Below are positions 17,925 to 26,316 of a stretch of 41,973 nucleotides of DNA, piece by piece. The first letter of the stretch is position 1. Each line of letters begins with the position of its first letter. This stretch comes from Kineococcus sp. TRM81007. GTDB lineage: Bacteria > Actinomycetota > Actinomycetes > Actinomycetales > Kineococcaceae. The translations under genes and the position numbers were made by a program. The notes beneath the pieces are model-generated. The model searched no databases. It saw only the letters and a program-made list of their open reading frames with translations, and was not told the origin of the DNA. Location of the stretch: assembly GCF_022669155.1 (NCBI RefSeq), contig NZ_JALBVB010000056.1:590355-632327 (forward strand), in the 5' to 3' direction.

Positions 17925-18935
17925 TCAGCCGCGCAGCGCGGGGACGACCTCGCGCTCGAACAGCTCGACGCCGCTGGTGTCGGTGGCCGCCTCGGGGAAG
18001 TACAGGATCGGGTACGTCATGCCCGCGTCGACGACCGGCTTGAGCTTCTCCACGATCTGCTCGGGCGTGCCCACCCCCGGCAGGTGCGGGGCGACCGAGC
18101 CCATCTCGCGCTCGGCGGCCTCGGCGCCGACGTGCCGCTCCAGCACCGCGCGCCGCGCGGCGAGCCGCTCGGCGACCTCCGCCTCGTCCCGGCCGATCGC
18201 GATGTTGTAGTTGGCGCTGCGCACGATCGAGCCGAAGTCGGTGCCCACCTCGCGGCAGTGCTCCCGGAGCACCCGCGACTTGTGCGTGAACCCCTCCAGC
18301 GTGCCGTCGAAGTTCGTGTACCGCGCGTACCTCGCCGCGGTGCGCAGCGTCTTGCGCTCCCCGCCGCCGGCGATCCACAGCGGGATGCCGCCCTCCTGCA
18401 GCGGCAGCGGCCGCACGATCGCCCCGTCGGTGGTGTAGTGCTCCCCGGCGAACGTGGACACGCCCTCGGTCCACGCCTGCCGCATGATCTGCACCCCCTC
18501 GTCCAGGCGGGCGAGGCGCTCGCCGGCGGACGGGAAGCCGTAGCCGTAGGCGAGCCACTCGTGCTCGTACCAGCCGGCTCCGATGCCCATCTCCACGCGC
18601 CCGCCCGAGACCACGTCGACCGTCGCGGCGACCTTCGCCAGGTACGCCGGGTTCCGGTAGCTCATGCACGTGCACATCTGCCCCAGCCGGACGCGCTCCG
18701 TGGCCGCTGCGAAGGCCGCCATCAGCGTCCACGCCTCGTGGGTCGCCTCGTCGGTGGGCTCCGGGACCGTGTGGAAGTGGTCGAAGACCCAGATCGACTC
18801 CCACACGTCGCCGGCGTCGGCGCGCTGCGCCAGCGAGCGCATCGTCGCCCAGTGCTCGGCGGGGGCCACCCCCACCAGGTCGTGCTTCCAGCCCTGGGGC
18901 ACGAAGAGTCCGAACCGCAGCGTCGCGTCGCTCAT
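17925..18935 (-). CDS. LLM-class F420-dependent oxidoreductase
   Basis: Luciferase-like TIM-barrel monooxygenase/dehydrogenase, 336 residues. Family signs are RFGLFVPQG at the N-terminus, [13 protein letters not shown] near 46-58, [20 protein letters not shown] near 82-100, [17 protein letters not shown] near 110-127 and [14 protein letters not shown] near 195. The cofactor is probably F420, since the same window encodes Fgd, but the substrate is unknown. The ATG start has TAGGGT six bases upstream and no ribosome site. Neighbours (ppgK upstream, DUF6083-like gene downstream) give no clear functional hint. Confidence 0.9.
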   Translation of the reverse strand: MSDATLRFGLFVPQGWKHDLVGVAPAEHWATMRSLAQRADAGDVWESIWVFDHFHTVPEPTDEATHEAWTLMAAFAAATERVRLGQMCTCMSYRNPAYLAKVAATVDVVSGGRVEMGIGAGWYEHEWLAYGYGFPSAGERLARLDEGVQIMRQAWTEGVSTFAGEHYTTDGAIVRPLPLQEGGIPLWIAGGGERKTLRTAARYARYTNFDGTLEGFTHKSRVLREHCREVGTDFGSIVRSANYNIAIGRDEAEVAERLAARRAVLERHVGAEAAEREMGSVAPHLPGVGTPEQIVEKLKPVVDAGMTYPILYFPEAATDTSGVELFEREVVPALRG

Positions 18936-18941
18936 GGCGCG

Positions 18942-18947
18942 ACCCTA
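18942..18947 (-). promoter_or_regulatory. -10 element of the LLM oxidoreductase gene (leaderless)
   Basis: TAGGGT on the minus strand, six bases before the ATG. No Shine-Dalgarno sequence is present. Confidence 0.5.
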
Positions 18948-18984
18948 GTGCCCCGGGCCACCGATCGGCCCGTGCCGCCCGGCG

Positions 18985-19794
18985 TCAGCCCCGGGCGCGG
19001 GAGGCCGCCAGCGAGGCCGCCCCGATGATGCCGGCGTCGTTGCGCAGCGCGGCCGGCACGACGGGGGTGCGCAGGTCCAGCAGCGGCAGGAACTTCTCGT
19101 GCTTCTTGCTGACGCCCCCGCCGACGACGATGAGGTCCGGCCACAGCAGGTCCTCCAGGTGCGAGTAGTACCGCTGCAGGCGCTTGGCCCACTGCGACCA
19201 CGACAGGTCGTGGCGCTCGCGGGCCGAGTCGGCGGCCTTCTTCTCCGCGTCGTGCCCGCCGATCTCCAGGTGGCCCAGCTCGGTGTTCGGCACCAGGGTG
19301 CCGTCGACGATGAGCGCGCTGCCGATGCCGGTGCCCAGCGTGGTGACGACGACCACGCCCCTGACGCCCTTGGCGGCGCCGAAGGCCGCCTCGGCGTACC
19401 CCGCGGCGTCGGCGTCGTTGACCACGAGCACGGAGCGGCCCAGCGCGTCGGAGAACAGCGCCTCGGCGTCCGCGCCGATCCACGAGGGGTCGACGTTGGC
19501 GGCGGTGCGCGTGATGCCGTGCTGCACGACGGCGGGGAACGTGATGCCCACCGGCACGTCCGGGTCCGCCTCGAAGCCCGCCAGGACCTCGGCGACCACC
19601 GGCGCGACGGCACCCGGGGTCGCCGGCTGCGGGGTCGCCAGCCGGACGCGTTCGGCGGTGAACTCCCCGGCGGCCAGGTCCACCGGGGCGGCCTTGATGC
19701 CGGAACCGCCGATGTCGACGCCCAGGGCCCTGACCGGCCGGGCCGGGGCGGGGGTCTCGGGCAGGCCGCTGCTGGACTCCGTGGGGGTGCTCAC
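18985..19794 (-). CDS. ppgK: Polyphosphate glucokinase
   Basis: ROK-family kinase that phosphorylates glucose with inorganic polyphosphate (and often ATP), giving glucose 6-phosphate, the substrate of the Fgd encoded at the right edge. The 269-residue product has the phosphate-1 motif [38 protein letters not shown], and ELGHLEIGG with the PPGK-specific helix [25 protein letters not shown] is the C-terminal block. The start is GTG, with TAGGCT six bases upstream. The motifs separate it from ATP-only glucokinases. Confidence 0.93.
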   Translation of the reverse strand: MSTPTESSSGLPETPAPARPVRALGVDIGGSGIKAAPVDLAAGEFTAERVRLATPQPATPGAVAPVVAEVLAGFEADPDVPVGITFPAVVQHGITRTAANVDPSWIGADAEALFSDALGRSVLVVNDADAAGYAEAAFGAAKGVRGVVVVTTLGTGIGSALIVDGTLVPNTELGHLEIGGHDAEKKAADSARERHDLSWSQWAKRLQRYYSHLEDLLWPDLIVVGGGVSKKHEKFLPLLDLRTPVVPAALRNDAGIIGAASLAASRARG

Positions 19795-19800
19795 GCGCCG

Positions 19801-19806
19801 AGCCTA
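19801..19806 (-). promoter_or_regulatory. -10 element of ppgK (leaderless)
   Basis: TAGGCT on the minus strand, six bases before the GTG. There is no ribosome site in the gap. Confidence 0.5.
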
Positions 19807-19849
19807 GGGAAACGGCGCCGCCGCGTCTCGCGGACGCCCCGGGGAGGCG

Positions 19850-20050
19850 TCAGCGGGAGGCGCGCGGGGAGCCCTGCTTGGGCATGATCACCCACAGGAC
19901 CAGGTAGGCGACCACCTGCGTGCCGGGCAGGACGAGGGACAGCAGGAACAGCAGTCGCACCAGGTTGGGGGACAGGCCGAAGCGGTGCGCGAGACCGGCG
20001 CACACGCCGGCGATCACCTTGCCGCGGGCGGGACGGACCAGGCCGTTCAC
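19850..20050 (-). CDS. PspC-domain membrane protein
   Basis: A 66-residue protein that is almost entirely a PspC domain: the amphipathic KVIAGVCAGLAHRFGLSPNLVR, then a hydrophobic hairpin (LLFLLSLVLPGTQVVAYLVLWVIMP). It ends in a short basic tail. PspC proteins sense or respond to membrane stress; this minimal form lacks any sensor or DNA-binding part. The GTG start follows GAGGAG, so unlike its neighbours it uses a ribosome site. It lies between map and ppgK on the same strand. Confidence 0.88.
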   Translation of the reverse strand: MNGLVRPARGKVIAGVCAGLAHRFGLSPNLVRLLFLLSLVLPGTQVVAYLVLWVIMPKQGSPRASR

Positions 20051-20113
20051 GTCGAGCTCCTCTCGTCGGGTTCCGCCCCGCTCAACGCGCGCGGCCGCCC
20101 GCGGGTGCCCGGC

Positions 20114-21004
20114 TCAGGGCAGCGTCAGGACCTCCGCGCCGGTGTCGGTGACCACGATCGTGTGCTCGAACTGGGCCGTGCGCCGGCGGTCCTTCGTCAC
20201 CACCGTCCAGCCGTCCTCCCACATGTCCCACTCGTGGGTGCCCAGGGTGAGCATCGGCTCGATGGTGAAGACCATCCCCGGCTCCATGACCGTCGCGTGC
20301 TCGGGTGCGGCGTCGTAGTGCGGCACGACGAGGCCGGAGTGGAACGCCGGCCCCACGCCGTGGCCGGTGAAGTCGCGCACCACGCCGTAGCCGAAGCGCT
20401 TGGCGTAGGCCTCGATGACGCGGCCGATCACGTTGATCGCCCGGCCGGGGGCGACGGCCTTGATGCCGCGCCGGGTGGCCTCGCGGGTGCGCTCCACGAG
20501 CAGCCGGGACTCCTCGTCGACCTCGCCGCACAGGTAGGTGGCGTTGTTGTCGCCGTGCACGCCGTCCAGGTACGCGGTGACGTCCAGGTTCACGATGTCG
20601 CCGTCGCGCAGCACCGTGGAGTCCGGGATGCCGTGGCAGATGACCTCGTTGACGCTGGAGCACAGCGACTTGGGGAAGTTCCGGTACCCCAGCGTCGAGG
20701 GGTAGGCGCCGTGGTCGCAGAGGAACTCGTGGCAGACCCGGTCCAGCTCGTCGGTGGTGACGCCCGGCGCGATGCGCTTCGCGGCCTCCTCCATCGCCCG
20801 CGCCGCCAGCCGGCCGGCGCGCCGCACGCGCTCCACCGTCTCGGGGTCCAGCACGTGCGGGCCGGTGTACGGGGTGGGCGCGGGCTGGTCCACGTACTCC
20901 GGCCGCGGGATCGACGCCGGCACCGGCCGGCGCGGGCCCACCGTCCCGGGGACGAGGTCGCCGAGGGGCGCGGTGCTGCCGGGGGCGGTGGTGCCGGTGC
21001 TCAT
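20114..21004 (-). CDS. map: Methionine aminopeptidase type I
   Basis: Removes the initiator methionine from nascent proteins. Metal ligands appear in order: [16 protein letters not shown] (two Asp), GHGVG.AFHSG (His), VFTIEPM (Glu) and QFEHTI (Glu). The N-terminal 40 residues carry the Pro-rich extension ([10 protein letters not shown]) typical of the longer actinobacterial form thought to contact the ribosome. The ATG start has TAGACT six bases upstream and no ribosome site, so it is probably leaderless. It diverges from the 61-aa gene across 53 nt. Confidence 0.95.
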   Translation of the reverse strand: MSTGTTAPGSTAPLGDLVPGTVGPRRPVPASIPRPEYVDQPAPTPYTGPHVLDPETVERVRRAGRLAARAMEEAAKRIAPGVTTDELDRVCHEFLCDHGAYPSTLGYRNFPKSLCSSVNEVICHGIPDSTVLRDGDIVNLDVTAYLDGVHGDNNATYLCGEVDEESRLLVERTREATRRGIKAVAPGRAINVIGRVIEAYAKRFGYGVVRDFTGHGVGPAFHSGLVVPHYDAAPEHATVMEPGMVFTIEPMLTLGTHEWDMWEDGWTVVTKDRRRTAQFEHTIVVTDTGAEVLTLP

Positions 21005-21010
21005 GCCCCG

Positions 21011-21016
21011 AGTCTA
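21011..21016 (-). promoter_or_regulatory. -10 element of map (leaderless)
   Basis: TAGACT on the minus strand, six bases before the ATG at 21004. Confidence 0.55.
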
Positions 21017-21045
21017 GGTCGGGTGCGCCCGCGGTCCGCAGGGGC

Positions 21046-21051
21046 GAGGAT
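21046..21051 (+). promoter_or_regulatory. -10 element of the 61-aa gene (leaderless)
   Basis: GAGGAT, six bases before the GTG at 21058. It is one base off TANNNT but in exactly the same arrangement as its neighbours. Confidence 0.4.
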
Positions 21052-21057
21052 GGTGCC

Positions 21058-21243
21058 GTGAGCGCAGGACCGTACTTCTACGACACGCGCACCGGCGAGG
21101 TGCACGACGCCGAGCACCGCGGCCCCGGCAAGTACCTCATGGGCCCCTACGCCACGCGCGAGGAGGCGGCGCGCGCACCCGAGCTGGCACGTGCGCGCAC
21201 CGAGGCGCAGGACCGCCGGGACGAGGAGGAGGACGACTGGTGA
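21058..21243 (+). CDS. Small SPOR-like hypothetical protein
   Basis: A 61-residue charged protein. GPYFYDTRTGEVHDAEHRGP at the start and YLMGPYATREEAARAPELA in the middle match small actinobacterial proteins commonly annotated as SPOR-domain, where a GPY.T.EEA motif is typical. The C-terminus is very acidic (DEEEDDW). It has no signal peptide or membrane span. It diverges from map, and I recall a similar small gene beside map in other actinobacteria. Function is unknown. Confidence 0.75.
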   Translation: MSAGPYFYDTRTGEVHDAEHRGPGKYLMGPYATREEAARAPELARARTEAQDRRDEEEDDW

Positions 21244-21353
21244 CCCACCTCCCGCCGCCGCGTCCCCACCGCCGGGTGCACGGGCGGGTCCGTCGTGGGG
21301 TGGATGCCGGGGGCACCCGACCGCGGGCAGGATCGTTGTGCCGGTGCGGCTCC

Positions 21354-21359
21354 TAGGAT
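21354..21359 (+). promoter_or_regulatory. -10 element before telA
   Basis: TAGGAT. A GTG in the telA frame lies ten bases on (21369), and the preferred ATG with its ribosome site is at 21402. This is probably the promoter for the whole downstream plus-strand Ter cluster. No good -35 is seen. Confidence 0.45.
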
Positions 21360-21401
21360 GAGCCGCGCGTGGTGGCAGTCGAGGACGAGGGGAACCGCCT
21401 G

Positions 21402-22661
21402 ATGTCGGAGTCGCTGGACCTGAGCAAGCCGCTGACGCCGCCCGCGGCGCCGGCGCCGGCCGCGAGCGACCTGAACCTGACGCCCCCGGCCCCGGTGCCC
21501 GTCGTCGCCGACGAGCAGGCCGAGAGCATGATCCCGCTGGACGAGTCCACGCGCGCCGAGCTGACCCGCAAGGCGCAGGCCTTCGTCGCGGACCTCGCCG
21601 AGCAGGACCCGCGCAGCCCGGCCTTCACCAAGCGCGTCGACGACATCACGCGCATGGGGGAGCAGGAGGTGCGCGCCTCGGCGCAGGTGTCCAACCGGAT
21701 GCTCGAGCGCCCGGCGTCCTCGCTGGCCGGGGCGAAGGGGCAGAAGGCCTCCGGCCCGGGCGCGGACGCGCAGGTGAAGGTCGCCAACACGCTGCTGGAC
21801 CTGCGCCGCACCGTGACCGACCTCGACCCCGGGCGCGCCGACCTCAAGGGCGCGAAGAAGATCCTCGGGATCATCCCGATGGGGAACAGGATCCAGCGCT
21901 ACTTCGAGCGCTACCAGGACGCGCAGTCCCAGCTCGACGCCATCATCAAGGCCCTGGCCAGCGGTCAGGACGAGCTGCGCAAGGACAACGCCTCCATCGA
22001 GTCCGAGAAGCAGCACCTGTGGACCACGATGGGCAAGCTCACCGAGTACGCCACCCTCGCCAAGGCGCTGGACGAGGCCACGGTCGCCAAGGTCGAGGAG
22101 CTGCGGGTGACGAACCCGCAGGCCGCCGAGGCGCTCACGGCGGACGCGCTGTTCCCGATCCGCCAGCGCCACCAGGACCTGCTGACCCAGCTCGCCGTCA
22201 GCGTGCAGGGCTACCTGGCGCTCGACCTGGTGCGCAAGAACAACATCGAGCTCATCAAGGGCGTGGACCGCGCGCAGACCACCACGGTCGCCGCGCTGCG
22301 CACCGCCGTCGTCGTCGCGCAGGCCCTGGCCAACCAGCGGCTCGTGCTGGACCAGATCAACGCCCTGAACACGACGACGAACAACATGATCCTGTCGACG
22401 TCGGAGATGCTGAAGCAGCAGACCTCGCAGATCCACCAGCAGGCCGCCTCCGCCACCGTGGACGTCGCCACGCTGCAGAAGGCGTTCGACAACGTCTTCG
22501 CCACCATGGACGCCATCGACACCTTCAAGCAGCGGGCGGTGGAGAGCATGGCCACCACCGTCGACGCCCTGGAGGGGCAGGTGCACCGCTCCCGCTCGTA
22601 CCTGGAGCGGGCGCGCAACGGCGAGGGCGACGGCTCCGGCCCGGCGCTGCCGGGGCGGTGA
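21402..22661 (+). CDS. telA: TelA/KlaA-family toxic anion resistance protein
   Basis: Soluble, mostly helical 419-residue protein of the TelA family linked to tellurite and other toxic-anion or membrane-stress resistance; its mechanism is unknown. A Pro/Ala-rich N-terminus (about 40 residues) precedes the family core with IIPMGNRIQRYFERYQDAQSQ, LELRVTNPQAAE and long helices ending in QRAVESMATTVDALEG. I chose the ATG at 21402 for GAGGGGA nine bases upstream; GTG at 21369 would add 11 residues and could be leaderless. It is the first gene of the Ter cluster and its stop overlaps the next start (GTGA). Confidence 0.9.
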   Translation: MSESLDLSKPLTPPAAPAPAASDLNLTPPAPVPVVADEQAESMIPLDESTRAELTRKAQAFVADLAEQDPRSPAFTKRVDDITRMGEQEVRASAQVSNRMLERPASSLAGAKGQKASGPGADAQVKVANTLLDLRRTVTDLDPGRADLKGAKKILGIIPMGNRIQRYFERYQDAQSQLDAIIKALASGQDELRKDNASIESEKQHLWTTMGKLTEYATLAKALDEATVAKVEELRVTNPQAAEALTADALFPIRQRHQDLLTQLAVSVQGYLALDLVRKNNIELIKGVDRAQTTTVAALRTAVVVAQALANQRLVLDQINALNTTTNNMILSTSEMLKQQTSQIHQQAASATVDVATLQKAFDNVFATMDAIDTFKQRAVESMATTVDALEGQVHRSRSYLERARNGEGDGSGPALPGR

Positions 22662-23554
22662 GCGACGTGGCCGAGCGCGCACCGCGAGCCCTGCGGGCCC
22701 GCGCCCGCAGCGGTGACGTCGTGGTGCGCCGGCACGGCGGGCCGGCGCAGGCGCCGCCGGAGGTCGTCTCCCGCCGTCTGCGCAGCCGCACCTGGCGCGC
22801 GGCGAACTCGTGGTGGCTGGCGATCCCCGCGGCGGGGCTGCCGTGGCTGGCGTTCCTCTACATGGGCCTGCGCGGGCGCCGGCCGCAGTGGGTGCTGGCG
22901 GCGATGGGCTACCTGCTCGCCGCGGGTGGCGCGGCGACGCTCGTCGCGATGGACGGACTGCTGCTCGGCGTGCTCGGGTGGCTCCTGGTCGTCGGGACCT
23001 GGGGGACGGGGCTGGTGCACTCGATCATGGCGAACTCCCGATGGCTGCGCATCAAGGCCGCCTTCGCCGGTGAGCACGCGGCGCTGGAGCAGGCGCCGCC
23101 CGCCCCGGTCGAGCCGCCGCCGCCGGCGGACCCCGTGCAGGAGCTGCGAGCGCGGCAGCGCCAGACGGTGCAGCGGGCCAACCGCGCCGGTGGCCGCCTG
23201 CCCGACGGGGCCGTACCCGCGGTGCGCGACCTGGACGACGTGCTGCGCCCGGTGCTGGAGCACGTGGCCCGCCGTGGCGCCCAGGTCGAGGAGCTGCACA
23301 ACCTCGAGGCCATCGTCACCGAGTACCTGCCCGGTGCCCTGGACCGCTACCTGGAGCTGCCGGAGGACTACGCGCTGAACCACCGCGGACCCTCGGGGGC
23401 CACGCCCGCCGAGGAGCTGCTCAACCAGCTCGGACTGCTGCTGGAGGGCGCCCGCGAACTGCAGCAGGCGGTGCACGACCACGACGCGCGCCTGCTGCAC
23501 GAGCAGGGCCGCTTCCTCGACGCGAAGTTCCGCCGCTCGGACCTGGACCTGTAG
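22658..23554 (+). CDS. XpaC-like membrane partner of TelA (first copy)
   Basis: A 298-residue membrane protein. A basic N-terminus is followed by about three hydrophobic segments (roughly 52-70, 78-97 and 99-120), a Pro-rich linker (PPAPVEPPPPADP) and a helical C-terminal domain. That domain (about 190-298) carries EYLPGALDRYLELPEDYA, TPAEELLNQLGLLLEGARE and a final RFLDAKFRRSDLDL. The C-terminal pattern (YLP...YL.LP) and the coupling to telA recall Firmicute XpaC-TelA pairs, so I infer an XpaC-like role; this is not a firm family match. The GTG start overlaps the telA stop. The next gene encodes a related C-terminal domain. Confidence 0.72.
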   Translation: MSDVAERAPRALRARARSGDVVVRRHGGPAQAPPEVVSRRLRSRTWRAANSWWLAIPAAGLPWLAFLYMGLRGRRPQWVLAAMGYLLAAGGAATLVAMDGLLLGVLGWLLVVGTWGTGLVHSIMANSRWLRIKAAFAGEHAALEQAPPAPVEPPPPADPVQELRARQRQTVQRANRAGGRLPDGAVPAVRDLDDVLRPVLEHVARRGAQVEELHNLEAIVTEYLPGALDRYLELPEDYALNHRGPSGATPAEELLNQLGLLLEGARELQQAVHDHDARLLHEQGRFLDAKFRRSDLDL

Positions 23555-23562
23555 GAGGCGTC

Positions 23563-24627
23563 GTGGGGGTCGACCTGGGCAAGGGCGGGGCGCAGCCCCC
23601 CGAGCAGCCGCGCGAGGGCGCCGCACCCGGTGCCACCGGTGCCCCGCCGGGGGCGGGCGCCGCCGTCCCCGTCCGCTCGACGCCCCCACCGGCGCCGTTC
23701 CGGCCGCGGCCGCCCTCCCCGTCACCGCTGCCCGCCCTGCCGGGGAAGCGGCGCGGGAAGGGCCCGGACGGTGCGCACGCCGCCTGCCGGGACGAGGACG
23801 AGGCCGAGGCCCGGGAGCTGGAGGCCCTCGGCGTCGACGAGTCCCGCCTCACCCCGCTGGGTGCCACGCTGCCGAAGGTGGGGTTCGTCCCGGACCCCGT
23901 CCTGCAGGCCGTCCGCTTCGGCTGGATGGGGTTGTGGATCACCCTCTTCGCCGTCAGCTGGGCACCCCTCGCCATGGTGGTGATGTTCGCCTGGATCGGC
24001 GCCAACGCCGCCTACGAGGGGCACAAGAAGGAGCTGCGCCGCCGGCGCAAGCGGGAGATGCGCGCCCTGCGCGACGAGATGGCCGCCGGGCGCGGCCCGA
24101 TGCCGCTCGCCGGGCCCCCGCGCCCGCCGTGCCGGCCGGGCCGGCCGGTCCAGCCCCCCGTGCCGCCGCGGCCGTTCCCCGAGCGCCGCGTCCCGGACGC
24201 CGTGCCGCCCGTCTCCGACGCCGAGCGCGCCCTCATCGCCACCGTGCACCGCGTCGACACCAGCGGCCGCTTCGAGCGGGCCGACGTCGCCCTCGTGCAC
24301 GAGGTCGCCGAGCTGCTCGGACCGCTGCTGCTGCGGGTGGCCGAGCGCGGCGCGGACCCGCGGGTGCGCCACGACCTGGAGACGCTGGCCGCCGAGCACC
24401 TGCCCCGCACCGTCGAGGACTACCTGGCCCTGCCCGCGGACTACGCCCGCGAGCACCGCACCCCCGCGGGCACCACGCCCGCCGAGGAGCTGCGCAAGCA
24501 GCTGCACCTGCTCCTGGAGGGCGGCCGCCGGCTGCGCGACGCCGTGCACGACGCCGACGTGGAGCGCCAGCAGCAGCAGAGCCGCTTCCTGGAGGCGAAG
24601 TTCCGCCGCAGCGAGCTGGACCTGTGA
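23563..24627 (+). CDS. XpaC-like membrane protein (second copy, TerD-like N-tip)
   Basis: A 354-residue protein. It begins MGVDLGKGG, close to the TerD start MGVSLSKGG, then a long Pro/Ala/Gly-rich stretch (to about 65). One long or two short membrane segments follow (about 118-150, GWMGLWITLFAVSW onward), then a basic KKELRRRRKREMR patch and a second Pro-rich linker. Its C-terminal domain (about 220-354) parallels the preceding protein: HLPRTVEDYLALPADYA, TPAEELRKQLHLLLEGGRR and RFLEAKFRRSELDL. GTG follows AGGAGG by five bases. Probably a duplicate of the upstream gene with a different N-terminal half. Function unknown. Confidence 0.72.
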   Translation: MGVDLGKGGAQPPEQPREGAAPGATGAPPGAGAAVPVRSTPPPAPFRPRPPSPSPLPALPGKRRGKGPDGAHAACRDEDEAEARELEALGVDESRLTPLGATLPKVGFVPDPVLQAVRFGWMGLWITLFAVSWAPLAMVVMFAWIGANAAYEGHKKELRRRRKREMRALRDEMAAGRGPMPLAGPPRPPCRPGRPVQPPVPPRPFPERRVPDAVPPVSDAERALIATVHRVDTSGRFERADVALVHEVAELLGPLLLRVAERGADPRVRHDLETLAAEHLPRTVEDYLALPADYAREHRTPAGTTPAEELRKQLHLLLEGGRRLRDAVHDADVERQQQQSRFLEAKFRRSELDL

Positions 24628-24670
24628 CCCCGGCCGACGGGTGCCGGGGCGGGGACGGGAGGAGCCGGAC

Positions 24671-25465
24671 GTGACGCTCGACGTGCAACTGGTCGGCACG
24701 ACCACGCAGATGGCCGTCGTCACCCTGCGGCCGGGGCAGGTGGTGTACGCCGAGGCGGGCAAGTTCCTGTTCTCCTCCGGCGACGTGACGATGGAGACGA
24801 AGCTGTCCGCCCCCGGCGAGAAGGGCGGCGAGGGCGGCCTCGGCGGCCTGCTGCGCGGTGCGGTCGGCGCGGGCAAGCGGGTGCTGGCGGGGGAGTCGTT
24901 CGCCTTCCAGCACTTCACCACCCCCGGCGGCGACGGGCTGCTGGGGCTGGCCGGCGTGCTGCCCGGCGAGATGCGCCACCTCGAGCTGGACGGCGCGACC
25001 ACCTGGTTCGCCGAGAAGGACGCCTTCGTCGCCGCGGAGGCCGGGGTGCGCTTCGACATCGCCTTCTCCGGCGTGGGGCAGGGCCTCATGGGCGGCGAGG
25101 GCTTCGTCCTGGAGAGGTTCTCCGGGCGCGGCTCGCTGCTCATCGCCGGCGCCGGCGACTTCATCGACCTCAACCCCGCCGACTACGGCGGCACGGTGCG
25201 GGTCGACACCGGCTGCGTCGTCGCCTGGGACGACCGCATCCAGTACAGCGTGGAGAGCGTGGGCCGGCTGAACCGCCAGGGCGTCATGAGCGCCGTCTTC
25301 GGCGGCGAGGGCCTGACCCTGGCCACGCTGCGCGGCGACGGCCGCGTCATCCTGCAGTCCGTCACCATCGAGGGCTTCGCCAAGGCGCTCGCCAAGAACG
25401 CCGTCAAGCCCGACCAGCAGGGCCTGGGCGCCATCGGCGGGATGTTCTCCGGCTCGCGCGGCTGA
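24671..25465 (+). CDS. TIGR00266/AIM24 family protein
   Basis: A 264-residue beta-rich soluble protein of the AIM24/TIGR00266 family, found in bacteria, archaea and as mitochondrial Aim24; biochemical role unknown. Family blocks include [20 protein letters not shown], a Gly-rich loop ([14 protein letters not shown]), [20 protein letters not shown] and [18 protein letters not shown]. The GTG start follows GGAGGA. It lies inside the Ter cluster just before terD, and such genes are recurrent Ter neighbours as I recall. It is followed by a 142-nt spacer with a 12-bp direct repeat. Confidence 0.87.
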   Translation: MTLDVQLVGTTTQMAVVTLRPGQVVYAEAGKFLFSSGDVTMETKLSAPGEKGGEGGLGGLLRGAVGAGKRVLAGESFAFQHFTTPGGDGLLGLAGVLPGEMRHLELDGATTWFAEKDAFVAAEAGVRFDIAFSGVGQGLMGGEGFVLERFSGRGSLLIAGAGDFIDLNPADYGGTVRVDTGCVVAWDDRIQYSVESVGRLNRQGVMSAVFGGEGLTLATLRGDGRVILQSVTIEGFAKALAKNAVKPDQQGLGAIGGMFSGSRG

Positions 25466-25556
25466 CCGCGGAACCACCACCGGACCCCGGCGGAACCCGC
25501 GCGCCCCCCGCGCGCGTTCACCCGGCGCGGGCAGCGCCCGCACCACGCAGGACCGA

Positions 25557-25580
25557 GCACGACACGAAGCACGACACGAA
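25557..25580. repeat. 12-bp tandem repeat before terD
   Basis: GCACGACACGAA occurs twice without a gap, followed by a degenerate third copy (GCAGACCGACGAA). The repeat ends about 16 nt before the terD ribosome site GGAG. It is purine- and A-richer than its surroundings. Confidence 0.7.
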
Positions 25581-25607
25581 GCAGACCGACGAAACGGAGC
25601 GCACACC

Positions 25608-26183
25608 ATGGGCGTCAGCCTCAGCAAGGGCGGCAACGTCTCCCTCACCAAGGAGGCGCCGGGCATGACCCGCGCCGTCATCGGGCTCGGCTGGGACGCG
25701 AACAGCTTCACCGGCTCGGAGTTCGACCTCGACGCGCAGGCGATCATGGTCGGCGCGAACGGCAAGGTCCCGAACGACGGCTACTTCGTCTTCTTCAACC
25801 AGCTGAAGTCCCCCGAGGGCTCCGTGGAGCACACCGGTGACAACCGCACCGGTGAGGGCGACGGCGACGACGAGAAGATCAACGTCGACCTCTCCGCGGT
25901 CCCGGCCGAGATCGACAAGGTCGTCTTCACCGTCGCCATCTACGACGCCGACACCCGCCAGCAGTCCTTCGGCCAGGTGCGCAACGCGTTCATCCGCGTG
26001 GTGAACGCCGACGGCGGCACCGAGGTCGCGCGCTACGACCTCTCCGAGGACGCCTCCACCGAGACCGCCATGGTCTTCGGCGAGCTGTACCGCAACGGCG
26101 CGGACTGGAAGTTCCGCGCCGTCGGGCAGGGCTACGCCGACGGCCTGCGCGGCATCGCGACCGACTTCGGCGTCAGCGTCTGA
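25608..26183 (+). CDS. terD: TerD family calcium-binding stress protein
   Basis: A 191-residue full-length TerD. It opens with [19 protein letters not shown] and has [37 protein letters not shown] and the acidic cluster [15 protein letters not shown]. The Asp residues of DLDA and of [13 protein letters not shown] form the paired calcium sites of the family. TerD proteins are cytosolic and act in tellurite, phage and membrane-stress resistance together with TerC. The ATG follows GGAG eight bases upstream. It has its own spacer on both sides, with a repeat before and a hairpin after, so it may be expressed more than its neighbours. Confidence 0.96.
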   Translation: MGVSLSKGGNVSLTKEAPGMTRAVIGLGWDANSFTGSEFDLDAQAIMVGANGKVPNDGYFVFFNQLKSPEGSVEHTGDNRTGEGDGDDEKINVDLSAVPAEIDKVVFTVAIYDADTRQQSFGQVRNAFIRVVNADGGTEVARYDLSEDASTETAMVFGELYRNGADWKFRAVGQGYADGLRGIATDFGVSV

Positions 26184-26209
26184 CGTTCCCCGTCCCGGAC
26201 GGCGGCGGC

Positions 26210-26238
26210 CCGCCGCGCGGTCGTGCACCGCGCGGCGG
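26210..26238 (+). terminator. Hairpin between terD and terC
   Basis: Perfect 12-bp stem (CCGCCGCGCGGT and complement) with a 5-nt loop, 27 nt after the terD stop. There is no T-run. It may terminate or attenuate terD transcription and leave terC partly to read-through or to a weak promoter downstream. Confidence 0.6.
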
Positions 26239-26316
26239 TTCGCCGTGAGCCACCGCTCCTGAGAAGGTGCGGTGTCCGGCCCGCGCCACGGGCCCGCACG
26301 AACAGGAAGCAGACGC

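Noticed and set aside
21244-21401. Possible small gene or structured RNA between the 61-aa gene and telA
   Set aside because: No coding pattern and no stem longer than six pairs; only the TAGGAT promoter-like hexamer stands out.
25498-25514. CGCGCG repeat around a C-run before terD
   Set aside because: CGCGCG is self-complementary and common here; the stem is too short to be convincing.
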